Part shown: positions 33,081-42,948 of the stretch, piece after piece
How positions within the stretch are numbered: the first letter of the stretch is position 1
How the letters are laid out: each line of letters begins with the position of its first letter
Source of the DNA: Diplodia intermedia
Taxonomy: Eukaryota; Ascomycota; Dothideomycetes; Botryosphaeriales; Botryosphaeriaceae
NCBI GenBank assembly: GCA_021495925.1
Contig: JAKEKT010000002.1
Span: 372,001 to 436,000, forward strand
Reading direction: 5' to 3'
Length of the DNA: 64,000 nucleotides
Made by a program: the position numbers and the translations under genes
Notes under the pieces: generated by a model
What the model saw: the letters and a program-made list of their open reading frames with translations, nothing else
Told to the model about the DNA's origin: nothing
The model's database searches: none

Positions 33081-33743
33081 TCACACTCCCAAGGCTCCCG
33101 CCAACCTCGCCCCATCCGCCCACGACACCGCACCGCCCGTGTGTCCGTCAAACTTCATCCACATGAACGAATCGCGCTTTGACTCGCGCACGCTCTTCAA
33201 CCGCTGATCGGCAGCAACGGCGTCTACCTTCGCCGCCATGTGCGGGTCGTCGTCGGTGACGAAGAATAATGAGTGATCCAACGCCAAAAAACTCTTCGTC
33301 CATGTCTGACGCCTGCTTTTGTTGCGGTTCTTGCTAGCGTTTCCGCACTCGACGGCGCTGACTGGACGATCGGTGTATGTCTGAGAATTGGATGAAGACG
33401 AGGCGAGGGTGCAGGTGCTCGCGGCAGACGACGATGAGAAATGAGATGGACGCGCCATCCACGGAGACGAAGGGGGTGTCAATGATGACGGACCCGGGGC
33501 CGAAATGGGTCGGACGAGGAGACAGGGGTCGGTGACGATGCGGGCGGGTGGGAGGAGTTCAATGGATTCCCCTTGGTATTCTTCGTCATCGCTGTCGGGA
33601 AGGAGGGGATCGTAGCCGCCATGGCTCTGGTGGCTGCATGGAACGGTGACTCTGCCCTTGCCCTTGGCGTTGCTGCGAGGTAGGGCGCGCCGTTTGAGCG
33701 GGCGGAGCAAGGCGCGGAGGTGGTAGATGGTTGTGTGCCTCAT
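33081..33743 (-). CDS. Hypothetical protein, 220 aa, Ser-rich with conserved-looking C-terminus
   Basis: Single exon from the ATG at 33743 (MRHTTIYHLRALLRPLKRRA) to the stop at 33081. The N-terminal 30 residues are basic and could resemble a mitochondrial presequence. An acidic segment (PLLPDSDDEEYQGESIELLP) and a Ser/Pro-rich middle follow. The last 60 residues look ordered (KSFLALDHSLFFVTDDDPHM, DSFMWMKFDGHTGG). Codon use looks coding, and the other frames of this stretch are interrupted. I do not recognise a family. An effector-like secreted protein is unlikely because no signal peptide is visible. Confidence 0.6.
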   Translation of the reverse strand: MRHTTIYHLRALLRPLKRRALPRSNAKGKGRVTVPCSHQSHGGYDPLLPDSDDEEYQGESIELLPPARIVTDPCLLVRPISAPGPSSLTPPSSPWMARPSHFSSSSAASTCTLASSSSNSQTYTDRPVSAVECGNASKNRNKSRRQTWTKSFLALDHSLFFVTDDDPHMAAKVDAVAADQRLKSVRESKRDSFMWMKFDGHTGGAVSWADGARLAGALGV

Positions 33744-34927
33744 GGTGTGTGTTTCCAGATTGGTTCTCGATTGGAGAAGGTTGAGAGGGATGATAAAGGC
33801 TTGAGGTCGATTGAATGAAGGGATGAAGCTGGAATGTGTTTCAGCGGTAGGTATGCCACATACTTCCGGGTCTAGGAAAAGACTGAGATGTTGGCTGAAG
33901 AGAAGAGAAGGGGCGTCTCCCTATGTACTGTTGCATAGGTACTTTACTTTTCCTTTTGCCCTCGGCGTTTCGAATCAATTGGGAATCTGGCATCGCGCCC
34001 CGGGAAGGAGAAGGCACAGATGGTTGGAAACATGCTAGTGCAACGAAAGTCTACGTGATTGGTGTATATGGGGCCTTCGAATTCGACCACGCAGGTGACG
34101 ATGGCGATGGTGCCGCAAGAAGAGGGATTGGCTCCGAATCGGGATCAGGCGTTCAGACCATGGTGTTAGTTGGTGCGTCCGGGTGCAAAGGCTGTTCAAC
34201 CTCAGACAGCAGACCAAAGTCAAACAGGAGGGGAGGACGAGAAAAGCAATGGTAAGCATGAGAGGAGCGTGGAGATGTGCGGGCGTGCAGGGAAGATGCT
34301 CGGGTGATGCTAGCCATTAAACGCAAAAACAAGGTTAAGTGCCAGATCGGCCACACCACGGGGCCTTGAAGCATGGAATCACACTACGAAAGTTTGTACA
34401 TGGCGAGGAACCGAGGCTCTGGTGGCTACCAGGGAATTGAGGGTTCGGGACAGGCTTATCGGAGAGCCATGGTGTTATACTTATCGGCCGTGGGCCAGGG
34501 AAGGTGACGCGCATCTCGAATACGCCATCACGACGGCCGCCAGATAGGCTTTGCTGAGGTGGTGGTGGTGGCCGTGGTGGTGCAGCCTCGGAGCTTGCAT
34601 GAAGGGTCCGCGTGTATGGAGATGAAACAGGAAGGGAGCTCGGCGTGCGGCCAGACCACCTGCGCCACGACTTCTCGGCCGGGCTGACTTCGGAGAGACG
34701 AGTGTGAGCCGCACCGGCCAGCTGCAGAGACATAGGGAGGCTGCAGATGCGGTGCCAGGGCGGAGGCAGAGAGTGAGTGGTTGCGTGTTGCAGGACCCCG
34801 CGGCACCCGCATCGGACCCGGCGATTCTGGCCTGGCTGCCTGGCCTGGCGGGGCGCACTACATACTCCGAGCGATCCGACGCCAGGGCGCTTAGTATGAC
34901 GTGGTGAGCTTGAGATGGGCTGCTTAC
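33744..34927. other. Intergenic region upstream of TVP38 and the 220-aa gene
   Basis: These 1.2 kb are mostly unassigned. A CCACCACC-rich patch (minus strand) lies near 34555-34580. The possible small exon on the minus strand at 34928-35111 is listed separately; I could not find convincing downstream exons for it here. Confidence 0.45.
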
Positions 34928-35111
34928 CAAAGAGCCCAATCCTCAATCCTCCACCGACGACTCCACTTCCCGCACCTCGACCGCCCGAGGACTCCATCGC
35001 CGCATCTCCCTCGTCAATGGCTGCGTAGCCGTCCCTCCGCTCCGACTCCACCGCCCGCTGCTCCCGCTCCGCCTTGTACGCGCTCTGGTCTTCGCTCGAC
35101 CTCCCCGACAT
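34928..35111 (-). CDS. Possible first exon of an unrecognised gene divergent from TVP38
   Basis: From an ATG at 35111 the frame reads MSGRSSEDQSAYKAEREQRA and continues for 61 codons to a GTAAGC donor at 34927. The charged, Glu/Arg/Ala-rich composition and GC-ending codons look more coding than neighbouring frames. Only 39 bases separate this ATG from the TVP38 start on the other strand, which argues against it unless the leaders overlap. Downstream exons could not be identified with confidence. It could equally be an upstream antisense or chance frame. Confidence 0.25.
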
Positions 35112-35150
35112 ATCCACCGCCTGCAGCCTGATAACTTCACTCCTCCAACC

Positions 35151-36498
35151 ATGGCCAGAACCTCTGGCGACTACGATGCGCGAGCGCTGGCGCTGCCCGT
35201 CGACCTGCCGCCCGAAGAGCAGAGACGTACCTCGCTCCACAACCAACCCCAGCCCGCATGGCACCGCCGCTCTTCATCCATCGCCCGCGGATCACTGGCT
35301 TCGAGCGCCGGCCGTCGCCGTGGCGGCGGAGGAGCCCTCGCGCGCATGCGCTCCAACGCCGCCAAGCTGCAACGACACGGCCTGAAGATATACAAGCGCC
35401 TGACGCCGCTGCAGCGCGCCTTGCTGGTGCTGGCCGGCGTCGTCTCCTTTGTGCTGGGCATCCTCTTCCTGGTCTACAACGAGCATATCTTCAAGTACTG
35501 GCTGGCCCCCGTGGCCAAGAAGTGGCGCGACATCCCCGCCGGCTGGATGATCCTGTGGTCCATGACTTTCGTTGTCAGCTTCCCTCCGCTCATCGGCTAC
35601 TCGACCTGCGTGACGCTGGCTGGCTTCGTATACGGGTTTCCTAACGGGTGCGTCTTTTCCTATCCCTCACATCCGCTACGCCATGCGCGCGCAAATTTTC
35701 CCAGTGATCCCACCTGAAAAGACACCAGCATGACCATAATAAGAAGAAAAACCTTTTACTGACCCTATCTCCAGCTGGTTCATCGTTGCCTCAGCCACCG
35801 TCATCGGCAGCACCGCCTCCTTCCTCGCCACGCGCGCCGTCCTGCACCGCTTCGTCTCGCGCATGATCGCCAACGACTCGCGCTTCGCCGCGCTGGCCCT
35901 CACCCTCAAGCACGACGGCATCAAACTGCTCATCATGATCCGGCTCTGCCCGCTCCCCTACTCGCTCTCCAACGGCGCCATCGCCACCTTCCCCACGGTG
36001 CACTGGGCGTCCTTCATGCTCGCCGGCGCCATCGCCTCGCCCAAGCTGCTGCTGCACGTCTTCGTCGGCGCCAAGATCGGCGAGCTGGCCGAGAAGGGCG
36101 AGCAGATGGACGCGCGCACAAAGGCCATCTCGTACGTCTCCATCATCATCGGCCTCGTCGCCGGCGCCGCGACGGGCTACGTCATGTACTCGCAGACGAA
36201 GCGCCGCGCCGCCGAGCTCGAGCAGCAGGAGCGCGAGGGCGCCGCCCGTCATCGCAGCGCGGACGAGATTGCGCGCGAGTACGCCGACGACCCCGAGGCC
36301 GGCTTGGCGGCGGAGGTGCTGCGCGAGGAGGAGGACGACATCAGCCTGCACAACGATGTCGCGGACCTGGGAGGTGGCCATTATAGGGATGAGAGCCCGA
36401 GTCGGGAGAGCGAGGAGGACGGGTTCGATGATGATGCGCCGGACGTGGTATTTGATGTTGGTGACGGCGAGTCGACGGATGGGGCGGATAGAAAATGA
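35151..36498 (+). CDS. TVP38: Golgi membrane protein Tvp38 (VTT/DedA family), 406 aa
   Basis: Two exons (35151..35647, 35775..36498) join across a 127-base intron to give GFPNGWFIVASATVIGS. The cytosolic N-terminus (about 85 aa) is basic and Ser-rich. Hydrophobic segments follow: RALLVLAGVVSFVLGILFLV, MILWSMTFVVSFPPLIGYST, WFIVASATVIGSTASFLATR, HWASFMLAGAIASPKLLLHV and SYVSIIIGLVAGAATGYVMY. The SNARE-associated/VTT core motifs are GYSTCVTLAGFVYGFPNG and LLIMIRLCPLPYSLSNGAIA. The C-terminus is acidic with Asp/Glu runs. Known role: Tlg2-vesicle protein of the late Golgi. VTT proteins as a class are linked to lipid scrambling (TMEM41B, VMP1). The start has an A at -3 and the family-like opening MARTSGDYDARALALP. 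Confidence 0.93.
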
Positions 36499-37035
36499 GT
36501 TCGAAGCCAGAAAGAACAGAAGGGGAGGGGGAAAAAAAGGCTAGATGATGTTGGTGGTGGCTGAATAGATCTCTCGCTACTCATCAGCCCGCTTTTGGGG
36601 CATTTCGTTCTTCATCCACATGGGCGGCGTTCGGGGCAGCACGGGGAATCGGGAGGGACACAAGGGGACCAAGACCCGCGGGGGACACCGGGCTCGGGCG
36701 CTGTCCTTTTCATGGGGTGTTTTGTTTCTTGTATGATCGTTCACGACCGGAATCCTGTTAGATTGGGAAGGGTGTTTGTTGGATAGAGAAATCCAAGAAA
36801 TATTTTTGCCCACCTTTCTATTCCTTTTTTGCTCGAGCTTGCTCGGCCTTTCAAAGTCGTACCACTCTCCGCTCGAGGTTGACAGTAGCCAATCTCCATC
36901 TAATCCGCTCCCCCGGGGAGAGCGGATGGGTATCTCAAAACTTCCCTTTCCCCTCCCATCTTCCAAGAAAGAAAGAAAAACACACACACACGAGTCCGAC
37001 CGACCGAGGTCATCTCACCATCATCATCAAAACAA
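36499..37035. other. Convergent intergenic region
   Basis: These 537 bases lie between the ends of TVP38 and the 156-aa gene. A short CA repeat is present near 36981. No gene is supported. Confidence 0.55.
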
Positions 37036-37640
37036 TCAAGCCCAATCCTCAAACCCCTCCTCATCTTCGTCCCCCTCCCCTCCCTGCCGAAACCCGTCGC
37101 TCTCCGCCGTCACCCCGGCAAACCCGCCTTCGCCGGCCACGGCCATCATCCGCCTCCTCACCTCCTCCCTCCACCGGCCCAACTCCGCCGCCAGGCCGGC
37201 CCCGCTCTCCTGCTTGAACACCGTCCGCAGCGTCAGCAGGTCGCGCGCGCGCCGGAGGTCTACGTCTTCTTCTTCTTCTCCCGCGTCGTCGTCCCCCTTC
37301 TCCCTTGCGGTTTTGTTGTTGTTGTTGTTGTCATTTTCCGGTGGTGCTTCGTTGCCGCCGGTGGTGGTACTCTTCAGCTCGGTGGCCGGGTTCGTGGAGG
37401 AGGAGGAGGTGGTGGTGGTGGTGGTGGCGGATACAAGGGCGAGGGCGGCGGCCGGGTCCTGCAACGTTCGCGTGGTCGGTCTTGTCAGCCGTCGTTGTTT
37501 GGTCAGGGGATTCGCGTGTGGGGTATTTGAAGGGAGGGATATGTGTGCGCGGTGGTGGTGATGGTGGTGGTGGTGGTAGGGCAGCTACTTACGCAAACGC
37601 GGAGGGAGGTTAGGTCGGAGAGGACTTCGGCGATCTGCAT
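37036..37640 (-). CDS. Small acidic protein with poly-Thr/Ser/Asn tracts, 156 aa
   Basis: Exon 1 (37640..37593) encodes MQIAEVLSDLTSLRVC; exon 2 (37458..37036) continues with DPAAALALVSATTTTTTSSS. The splice is phase 0 (GTAAGT..GCAG). After homopolymeric Thr, Ser and Asn tracts and an acidic stretch (GDDDAGEEEEDVD) there is a helical segment RRARDLLTLRTVFKQESGAG, then WREEVRRRMM and an acidic Gly-rich end (GEGDEDEEGFEDWA). I recall small fungal proteins with a similar DLxRAxDLLxLR helix but no named function. Both the exon and the intron carry trinucleotide repeats, so tract lengths probably vary between strains. Confidence 0.65.
37313..37331 (+). repeat. (GTT)n microsatellite coding for poly-Asn
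   Basis: About six GTT/TTG units lie on the plus strand; on the coding minus strand they give five Asn residues. Confidence 0.85.
37397..37430 (+). repeat. (GGA)n-(GGT)n compound microsatellite
   Basis: About four GGA units are followed by about six GGT units. On the coding strand they give the Thr and Ser tracts near the start of exon 2 of the 156-aa gene. Confidence 0.85.
37551..37580 (+). repeat. (GGT)n microsatellite in an intron
   Basis: GGT units are broken by one GAT, inside the intron of the 156-aa gene and only about a dozen bases from its 5' splice site on the minus strand. Confidence 0.85.
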
Positions 37641-38324
37641 GGCTGGTAACGATGCTGCTGGGTGGAACGTATGTATATATGTGCGTATGCTGTCTGCCGT
37701 GGTCTGATTTTCTCCTTCGTTTGCTGCGGCGAGCGGCGGAGGCGGCGGCGGCGGGGATTCGCGTGTACGCAGTAGAGCTGTTTGGCCCGTCGTCGGCTTG
37801 TTGCTGAGCTTGATCGATGGACCAGGAGAGGCAGAAATGGCCGTGGTTATGGAGGCTGTCGAGGCGAGGGATCGAGAGCTGCTCTCATGGGCGACGGATG
37901 GTCGGTGGTCGGGGTTCGGCGACGGTGGTGATGTGTGATGATCGGCAGCGGGGTGCGTGCGGGAGCTGAGCTCTTTTACCTCTTGGAGCCTGTGGCGTCA
38001 TCGATCAAACTTTGCCCTAGGCGAAACAGGCAATTACAGTTTGTACATTATTCGTTCGTCCCCAGTTATCCTTCCGTCCCGCAGCTATCTGTGCCGGGAT
38101 CAGACTTAGGTGCACATTCCCCCTGCATGAAGCCAAACATGCAGGACGGCATTCGCGTAGGTGTTTTGCCTGTTGCTTTCGTCTGCATTGCGTGCTCTAA
38201 CTTTCACCCATCCACCCAATGGCCAAGGGTGACGTATGTATATATGCACCAGAATGGGATAGCAATGCAGCGAGCCGCGTGTCCCACCCTGATCCTACAC
38301 CACCACTACCACAACCCCACTCGC
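37641..38324. other. Promoter region of the 156-aa gene
   Basis: These 684 bases lie upstream of the 156-aa gene and downstream of VPS53 (both minus). They contain a GGC repeat near 37738-37755 and a TATATATG string near 37672. The long plus-strand frame entering from here runs antisense through VPS53 and is not a gene. Confidence 0.5.
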
Positions 38325-41028
38325 TCAGTCACCCAACCCTGTCCCCGTCCTTCCAAACCTCCCAAAACTGCCAACATCCCTCCTGAAGAACTTGCCAATA
38401 TTCTTCAGATTCTCATTCAAATTCGCCACTGCCGGTCCGCCCGCGCCTTCGCCGCCCACACCACCTTGGCCCTGCCCCTCCGCCGCCGCCATAGCCGGAA
38501 TAACACTACCCGCTCCAACCGGCCCACTACTGCCGAATCGATCGACACCGTCCCTCGCCGCGTTCATGATGCCGGACGCGAACGTTGCCGGGTCGACGAG
38601 GAAGCGACTACCAACTCCTTGCATGCCGCCGCCGCCCAGGCCGCCGATCCCGGCCAGTGGTCCCATGCCGACGCCCGACGCCGAGCCGGACGACGAAGAA
38701 CCAATGGACGGCGTGCCGGAGCCGCCGATGGTTAGCGGCGTGAGCAGCGCGCCCTGCAGCGGCAGTTGGGCGTGCGCGGGCGACTGCCGGTGGGCGTTGA
38801 AGAGGTCGACGAGGGCGGCTTGCTCCGACTTGCGGATACCCTTGAGGTCGAGGATCTTGCGGAAGTTGGTGTCGGAGCGGTCGGCGATGTGGATGAGGTA
38901 GGCTTGCACGAGGGCTTCCGGCGGCGAGGGACGGACTTGGAGCGTCTTGAGAAGGGGGTCGAGCTTGGCCATGGATTGGTTCACGCGTTTGACGAAGCTG
39001 GGAAGGATGTTAGTGAACGGAAAAATCATGCACGATTGAGCCGAAGGCATTATCCTTAAGACTTACGCCGCTGGTGGTTGTGCTCCAGGATCCTCGCTGT
39101 TGATTATTGACAGCTCCGTAAAGCCCTTTTTCAACACATACGAGTCCAGGAGCATTTGTTCGGCGCCGACTTCAGAGACTGGCCGGCACTGGAAGATGCT
39201 GAGTATGTAGGTATTGACCATTGAATCGACGAGATTGTCGCAAAAGGCCCGCGCGTATTGCTGCTTGTGCAGGTACTTGAGAATTTCGGCTGCTCTCTCC
39301 TTGATATGTCGGAGAAGCTCGCCCACGTAGCTGGATTGATCGCCCACGCTATCCAGCTTGCTCCATGGCGTGTTCCGCATTTCCCTCCATCCTTGTTCGC
39401 AATCAATTTCCACTTTGCGCACGAGTGCCCGAACAGCCGCACTTGCGATTCCCATAAAAGCGTCTGCCTGACTTTGAAGATCGACCTTTTCCTTGTGCTC
39501 CTCGTCGATCTTACTCTTGATCTTCTGCTCCAGCTGATCACAAGTCGAGTAGCAGTAGTCCGCCGTGTTAAGAATGAGAATCATGTCTTCAATGGAAGTC
39601 TTCTCGCCTAGGAAGTAGAACAGCACTTGCTGCCCATAGGCATCCAGGTAACGGGAAAAGGTTCTGGACAACTCTAACAACCTGGTACCTGTGGACAACT
39701 TCGCGCATTGTGCGAGTGCTGTTCGGTAAAAATGGAAGAGCTCGGTGGAAGACGGTATGACAGAAGTGTGTGAGAATTCATCCTCGGCATTGCCTAGAGG
39801 CTGTTGTCTATACCTTGGTATTAGTGCAGCGAGCTGCTTGTCCTGGGACTCTACCCAGAGACTCATGTACGGCTCGAATGCTTCAGAGATGGCCTGGCGG
39901 AAAGACGTTTCCCTGTCTTCTCTTGACATGATCGTATCCATGGATGACCGCGACTCGTTTGAGAACTTGCGTTCAAGACCATTCTCGAAATCGAGTGTCT
40001 CCTGGAGGCAGGACAACAGCAGGTCGACATCCAAAGATTGGCCTTTTTGTCTCATGGTACGCTGCAGAAGGCCCTTGAAGTCGTCTCTTGTGCCCTCACA
40101 GAAGGCGTTCGCCAGCATCTCATTGACCCTCCAGTGCGGCGGGAAGAGCACCGCGTGCTCGCCGTCGTACGTCTTCAACATGCGATTGAACCACGAGTAC
40201 CTTCTCGAGATGTTGTCCAGCGAGCCAGCCTCGTCATTGTTCCGGAAGACCTGGCGATATTCGCGCAGCTGCGTGTTGCAGTACCAATTGACGAGGCGCG
40301 TACGGGCGTGCTCCCCGAGCGCATCCATGACCATGCACCCCTCGGCCAGCATGCCGCGGCGCTGGGCAACCTCGCTCTTGGCGAAGGTGACCTCGAAGTC
40401 CTCGCATATCTGTTCCAGCAGCTCGCGCTGCAGGTCGGCGACGTTACGGCTGAGGGTGGCGATCTGGTCGATCGAGCGGTACGACTTGAAGTGGGCGACG
40501 AGCTGGATGACGGCCTGCAGCAACTGGGCGCACTCGCGGTACTGGCGGGTCTTGCTGAGGCCGCGCAGCTGTTCGTAGGCGGTGGTCAGCATCTGCAGGC
40601 GCTTGAGGGCCGTCATGGACAGGGTCAGGTTGCGCTTGGTATTGTCGAGGCGCTTGATGTCGGCCGTCATGTCGGTGATGGCCTGCTCGGTGCGCACGGC
40701 GCGGTCGCGCACATCCTCGATGCGCTTGAACAGCTCGTCTAGCTCCTGCTTTGCGTTCTGGATGTTGCGCACGCTCTCGGCGTCGGAGAGGCTCTGCTCG
40801 CCGACGACCTCGGCGATGTCCTCGTCCAGGTCATATTCGTAGTTGCGCAGGGCGAGGGAGGTGTCGTGGATGGAGGCGAGGGTGGAGGGGTGGGCGAAGA
40901 TCTGGTTGAGATGGTCGACGGGATTGTAGTCGGCTGGCAGCTGGATCAGAAGGGCTCAGTTCGCGGAGGACGTGGGGCGGAGGGCTACCGGAGTCCAGCG
41001 ACGCTGATGTTGCTGCAGTCGCCGACAT
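38325..41028 (-). CDS. VPS53: GARP complex subunit Vps53, 859 aa
   Basis: Three exons (41028..40989, 40933..39067, 38997..38325). Exon 1 encodes only MSATAATSASLDS plus one base; the join gives DYNPVDHLNQIFAHPSTLAS, the usual Vps53 opening. Residues about 15-450 match the Vps53_N region: coiled coils (QNAKQELDELFKRIEDVRDR), YEQLRGLSKTRQYRECAQLL, FKSYRSIDQIATLSRNVADL and RRYSWFNRMLKTYDGEHAVL. The third exon finishes the helical part (KLDPLLKTLQVRP, IHIADRSDTNFRKILDLKGI) and adds a Gly/Ser-rich tail ending FGRFGRTGTGLGD. Known role: subunit of the Vps51-54 tether that captures endosome-derived vesicles at the trans-Golgi via Tlg1. Length is typical for fungi. Confidence 0.95.
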
Positions 41029-41591
41029 GAAGTCAGTCTACGATCGCATTGACCCAACGTAGAAAGTCGCGGACCTTTTGGCGGACGGTGGAATGAAGGC
41101 GGCGGAGGCTTCGGGGCTCGTGCAAGTGGCGGTTGCCCTGCGTCGGCGTGCTACGGTGGTTTCGTGGAGGCTGGCGTTGCGGGAGTGCAGCGAATCCCGG
41201 GGTTGCTTGGAGCTGGAGCAGGGGACGCGCGCTAGCTGGCCACTCCGGGTCCAAGCTCCCCGATTGCGGCGCCCTTCTCAGTGCACTTCTAGACAAAAGC
41301 CAGTATTGTTACGAGTAAATGAATTTGCCGTGTATTTGATCACGCCCCGTCGTCGGGAGCCTGCCCGAGAGCTGTTCATCTATCTACCGTGTGCTTTACA
41401 TATACATCCGTAATCTGCACCATGTAGTTTGGACACCGCCGGAAAACAAAATGAAATGCAGTTTCCAAGCCGCGGTTGCTATGCCTGAAGACCGGAATAT
41501 CCTCCGGCAATATTACTTAGAAGTTAAGAAGTGCGCGTGAGGGCGAGGCATCTGCCCAGAAAGAAATCCGTACTGGAGCAATGGCCACTTT
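41029..41591. other. Promoter region of VPS53
   Basis: These 563 bases lie between the VPS53 start and the chitinase end, both minus strand. No coding frame is supported. Confidence 0.5.
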
Positions 41592-42948
41592 TTAGTTGTG
41601 CATCCCCACATACCCATTCCACACCAGACTGCTTTGGTTGTCCTCCTTGTCGCCCGTGCCCGTCCAGTAGAACAAGCCGGCAAGGCGACTCTGCTTCACG
41701 TACTCGGCCTTCATCCTCACCGTTTGCGCGTTATCGTACGTGACGAACCCCCCGTCGCCGCCAACGCAAAACGCCGCGCCCGTCTGGTCGTCGACGTACT
41801 CCTTGGCACCCGGTCGGGGCAAGTCCCTGTACTCGAACGTGCCCTCCTCGCCCGCATGCCCGTCGTACGAATGGCCCACACCGCGCGAGCCCGTGAACGA
41901 GCGGCCGTACGCCGGTACGCCCAGCAGGATCTTGTGCGTCGGGACGCCGCGGGACGCCATGTAGCTGACGGCGGAGTGGCACGAGAGCTGGCAGTGCTGG
42001 TTGTGCGGCCGGCGTGGGGACCACAACTGCGCGTGATGCTCGGTGCTGGGCACCCACGGCCCGGAGAAGTCGTACGTCATGACGTTGATCAAGTCCAGGT
42101 AGTAGGCGGCCTGCTGCAGGTTGATGTGCTGCAGGCACCACTCGCCGCACCCCACGGCCGAAGTAAGCGTATACTGCGGCGCGGGGAGGTATGCGCGGAG
42201 GGTGGCGAGCAGGCGGATGTAATCGGCGCCTTGTTGGCTGTTGCTTGGATGCTCCCAGTCGACTAGGCAGTGGGGTTAGATAAGTAGGAAGACAATTCGT
42301 GGATCGCAAAGGCAAAGAAAAACATGACTCTCAACATAGTAGCACTAGGACAGGGATAGAAGTGCGAATGAAAAGCTTCTCTGCTGCAAGGGCAGATGAT
42401 GATGATGACTCCACCGGAACAACCGGGAAGAGAAGGCTCCACTTACTGTCGATGCCGTCAAGGCCATAGTTAACAACCAGCTCTTTACAGGTCTGAGCAA
42501 AGCGCTCGCGGGTTGCGTCGGTGCTGGCAGCCGCGGGGAAGGGTGCGCTGGCGGCACCACCGCCGCCAACGGACAACACAACTCTCAGCACCGTGTACTT
42601 TTTCTTGAGCTCAGCGAACGCACGCAGACAGCCCTTGACGCCATCGACGTCCATCTGGTCGTCGGCCCACTCGTCGCTCAAAAAGACGGTCCCATCCTCC
42701 TTGACGTGAGCAAAGGCGTAGAAGGCGTGAGAGACGACGTCGAACTTGAGCGACGACGGCGGGCGGCCCTTGTAGATGTGCCAATTGGGGTAGTAGACGC
42801 CGTTGAAGAACATGCTGACCGAGGGCGAGTTGAAGAGGGAGCTGGAGAAGTCGTTGAACCTGCTCGCGTGTCGCTCGTGCTCTTCAGCCGACAGGAGACG
42901 GCGGTTGGTGGGAGGCCTGGGGCCGAAGGGCGTCGAGATGCTAAGCAT
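41592..42948 (-). CDS. Glycoside hydrolase family 18 chitinase, 390 aa
   Basis: Two exons (42948..42447, 42262..41592). The splice falls inside the active site and restores YGLDGIDIDWEHPSNSQQGA, the GH18 DxxDxDxE motif with the catalytic Glu. Before it lie FNGVYYPNWHIYKGRPPSS (first strand) and LRVVLSVGGGGA (the SxGG motif). After it lie NVMTYDFSGPWVPSTEHHAQ, PTHKILLGVPAYGRSF and LAGLFYWTGTGDKED, all standard TIM-barrel strands. There is no signal peptide or chitin-binding module: the N-terminus LSISTPFGPRPPTNRRLLSA is polar. The enzyme may therefore be intracellular, act after lysis in hyphal autolysis, or leave by an unconventional route. The start could also be the later in-frame ATG just before FFNGVYYPNW. 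The function is hydrolysis of beta-1,4-GlcNAc chains in cell-wall turnover. Confidence 0.93.

Noticed and set aside
34335..35264. 309-codon minus-strand frame across the TVP38 start
   Set aside because: The part upstream of 35111 is antisense to TVP38 and the part below 34927 lacks coding character. Only the 61-codon middle is kept, as a low-confidence exon.
38392..38901. Plus-strand Pro/Ser-rich frame over the VPS53 3' exon
   Set aside because: Antisense of the Gly/Ser-rich VPS53 tail.
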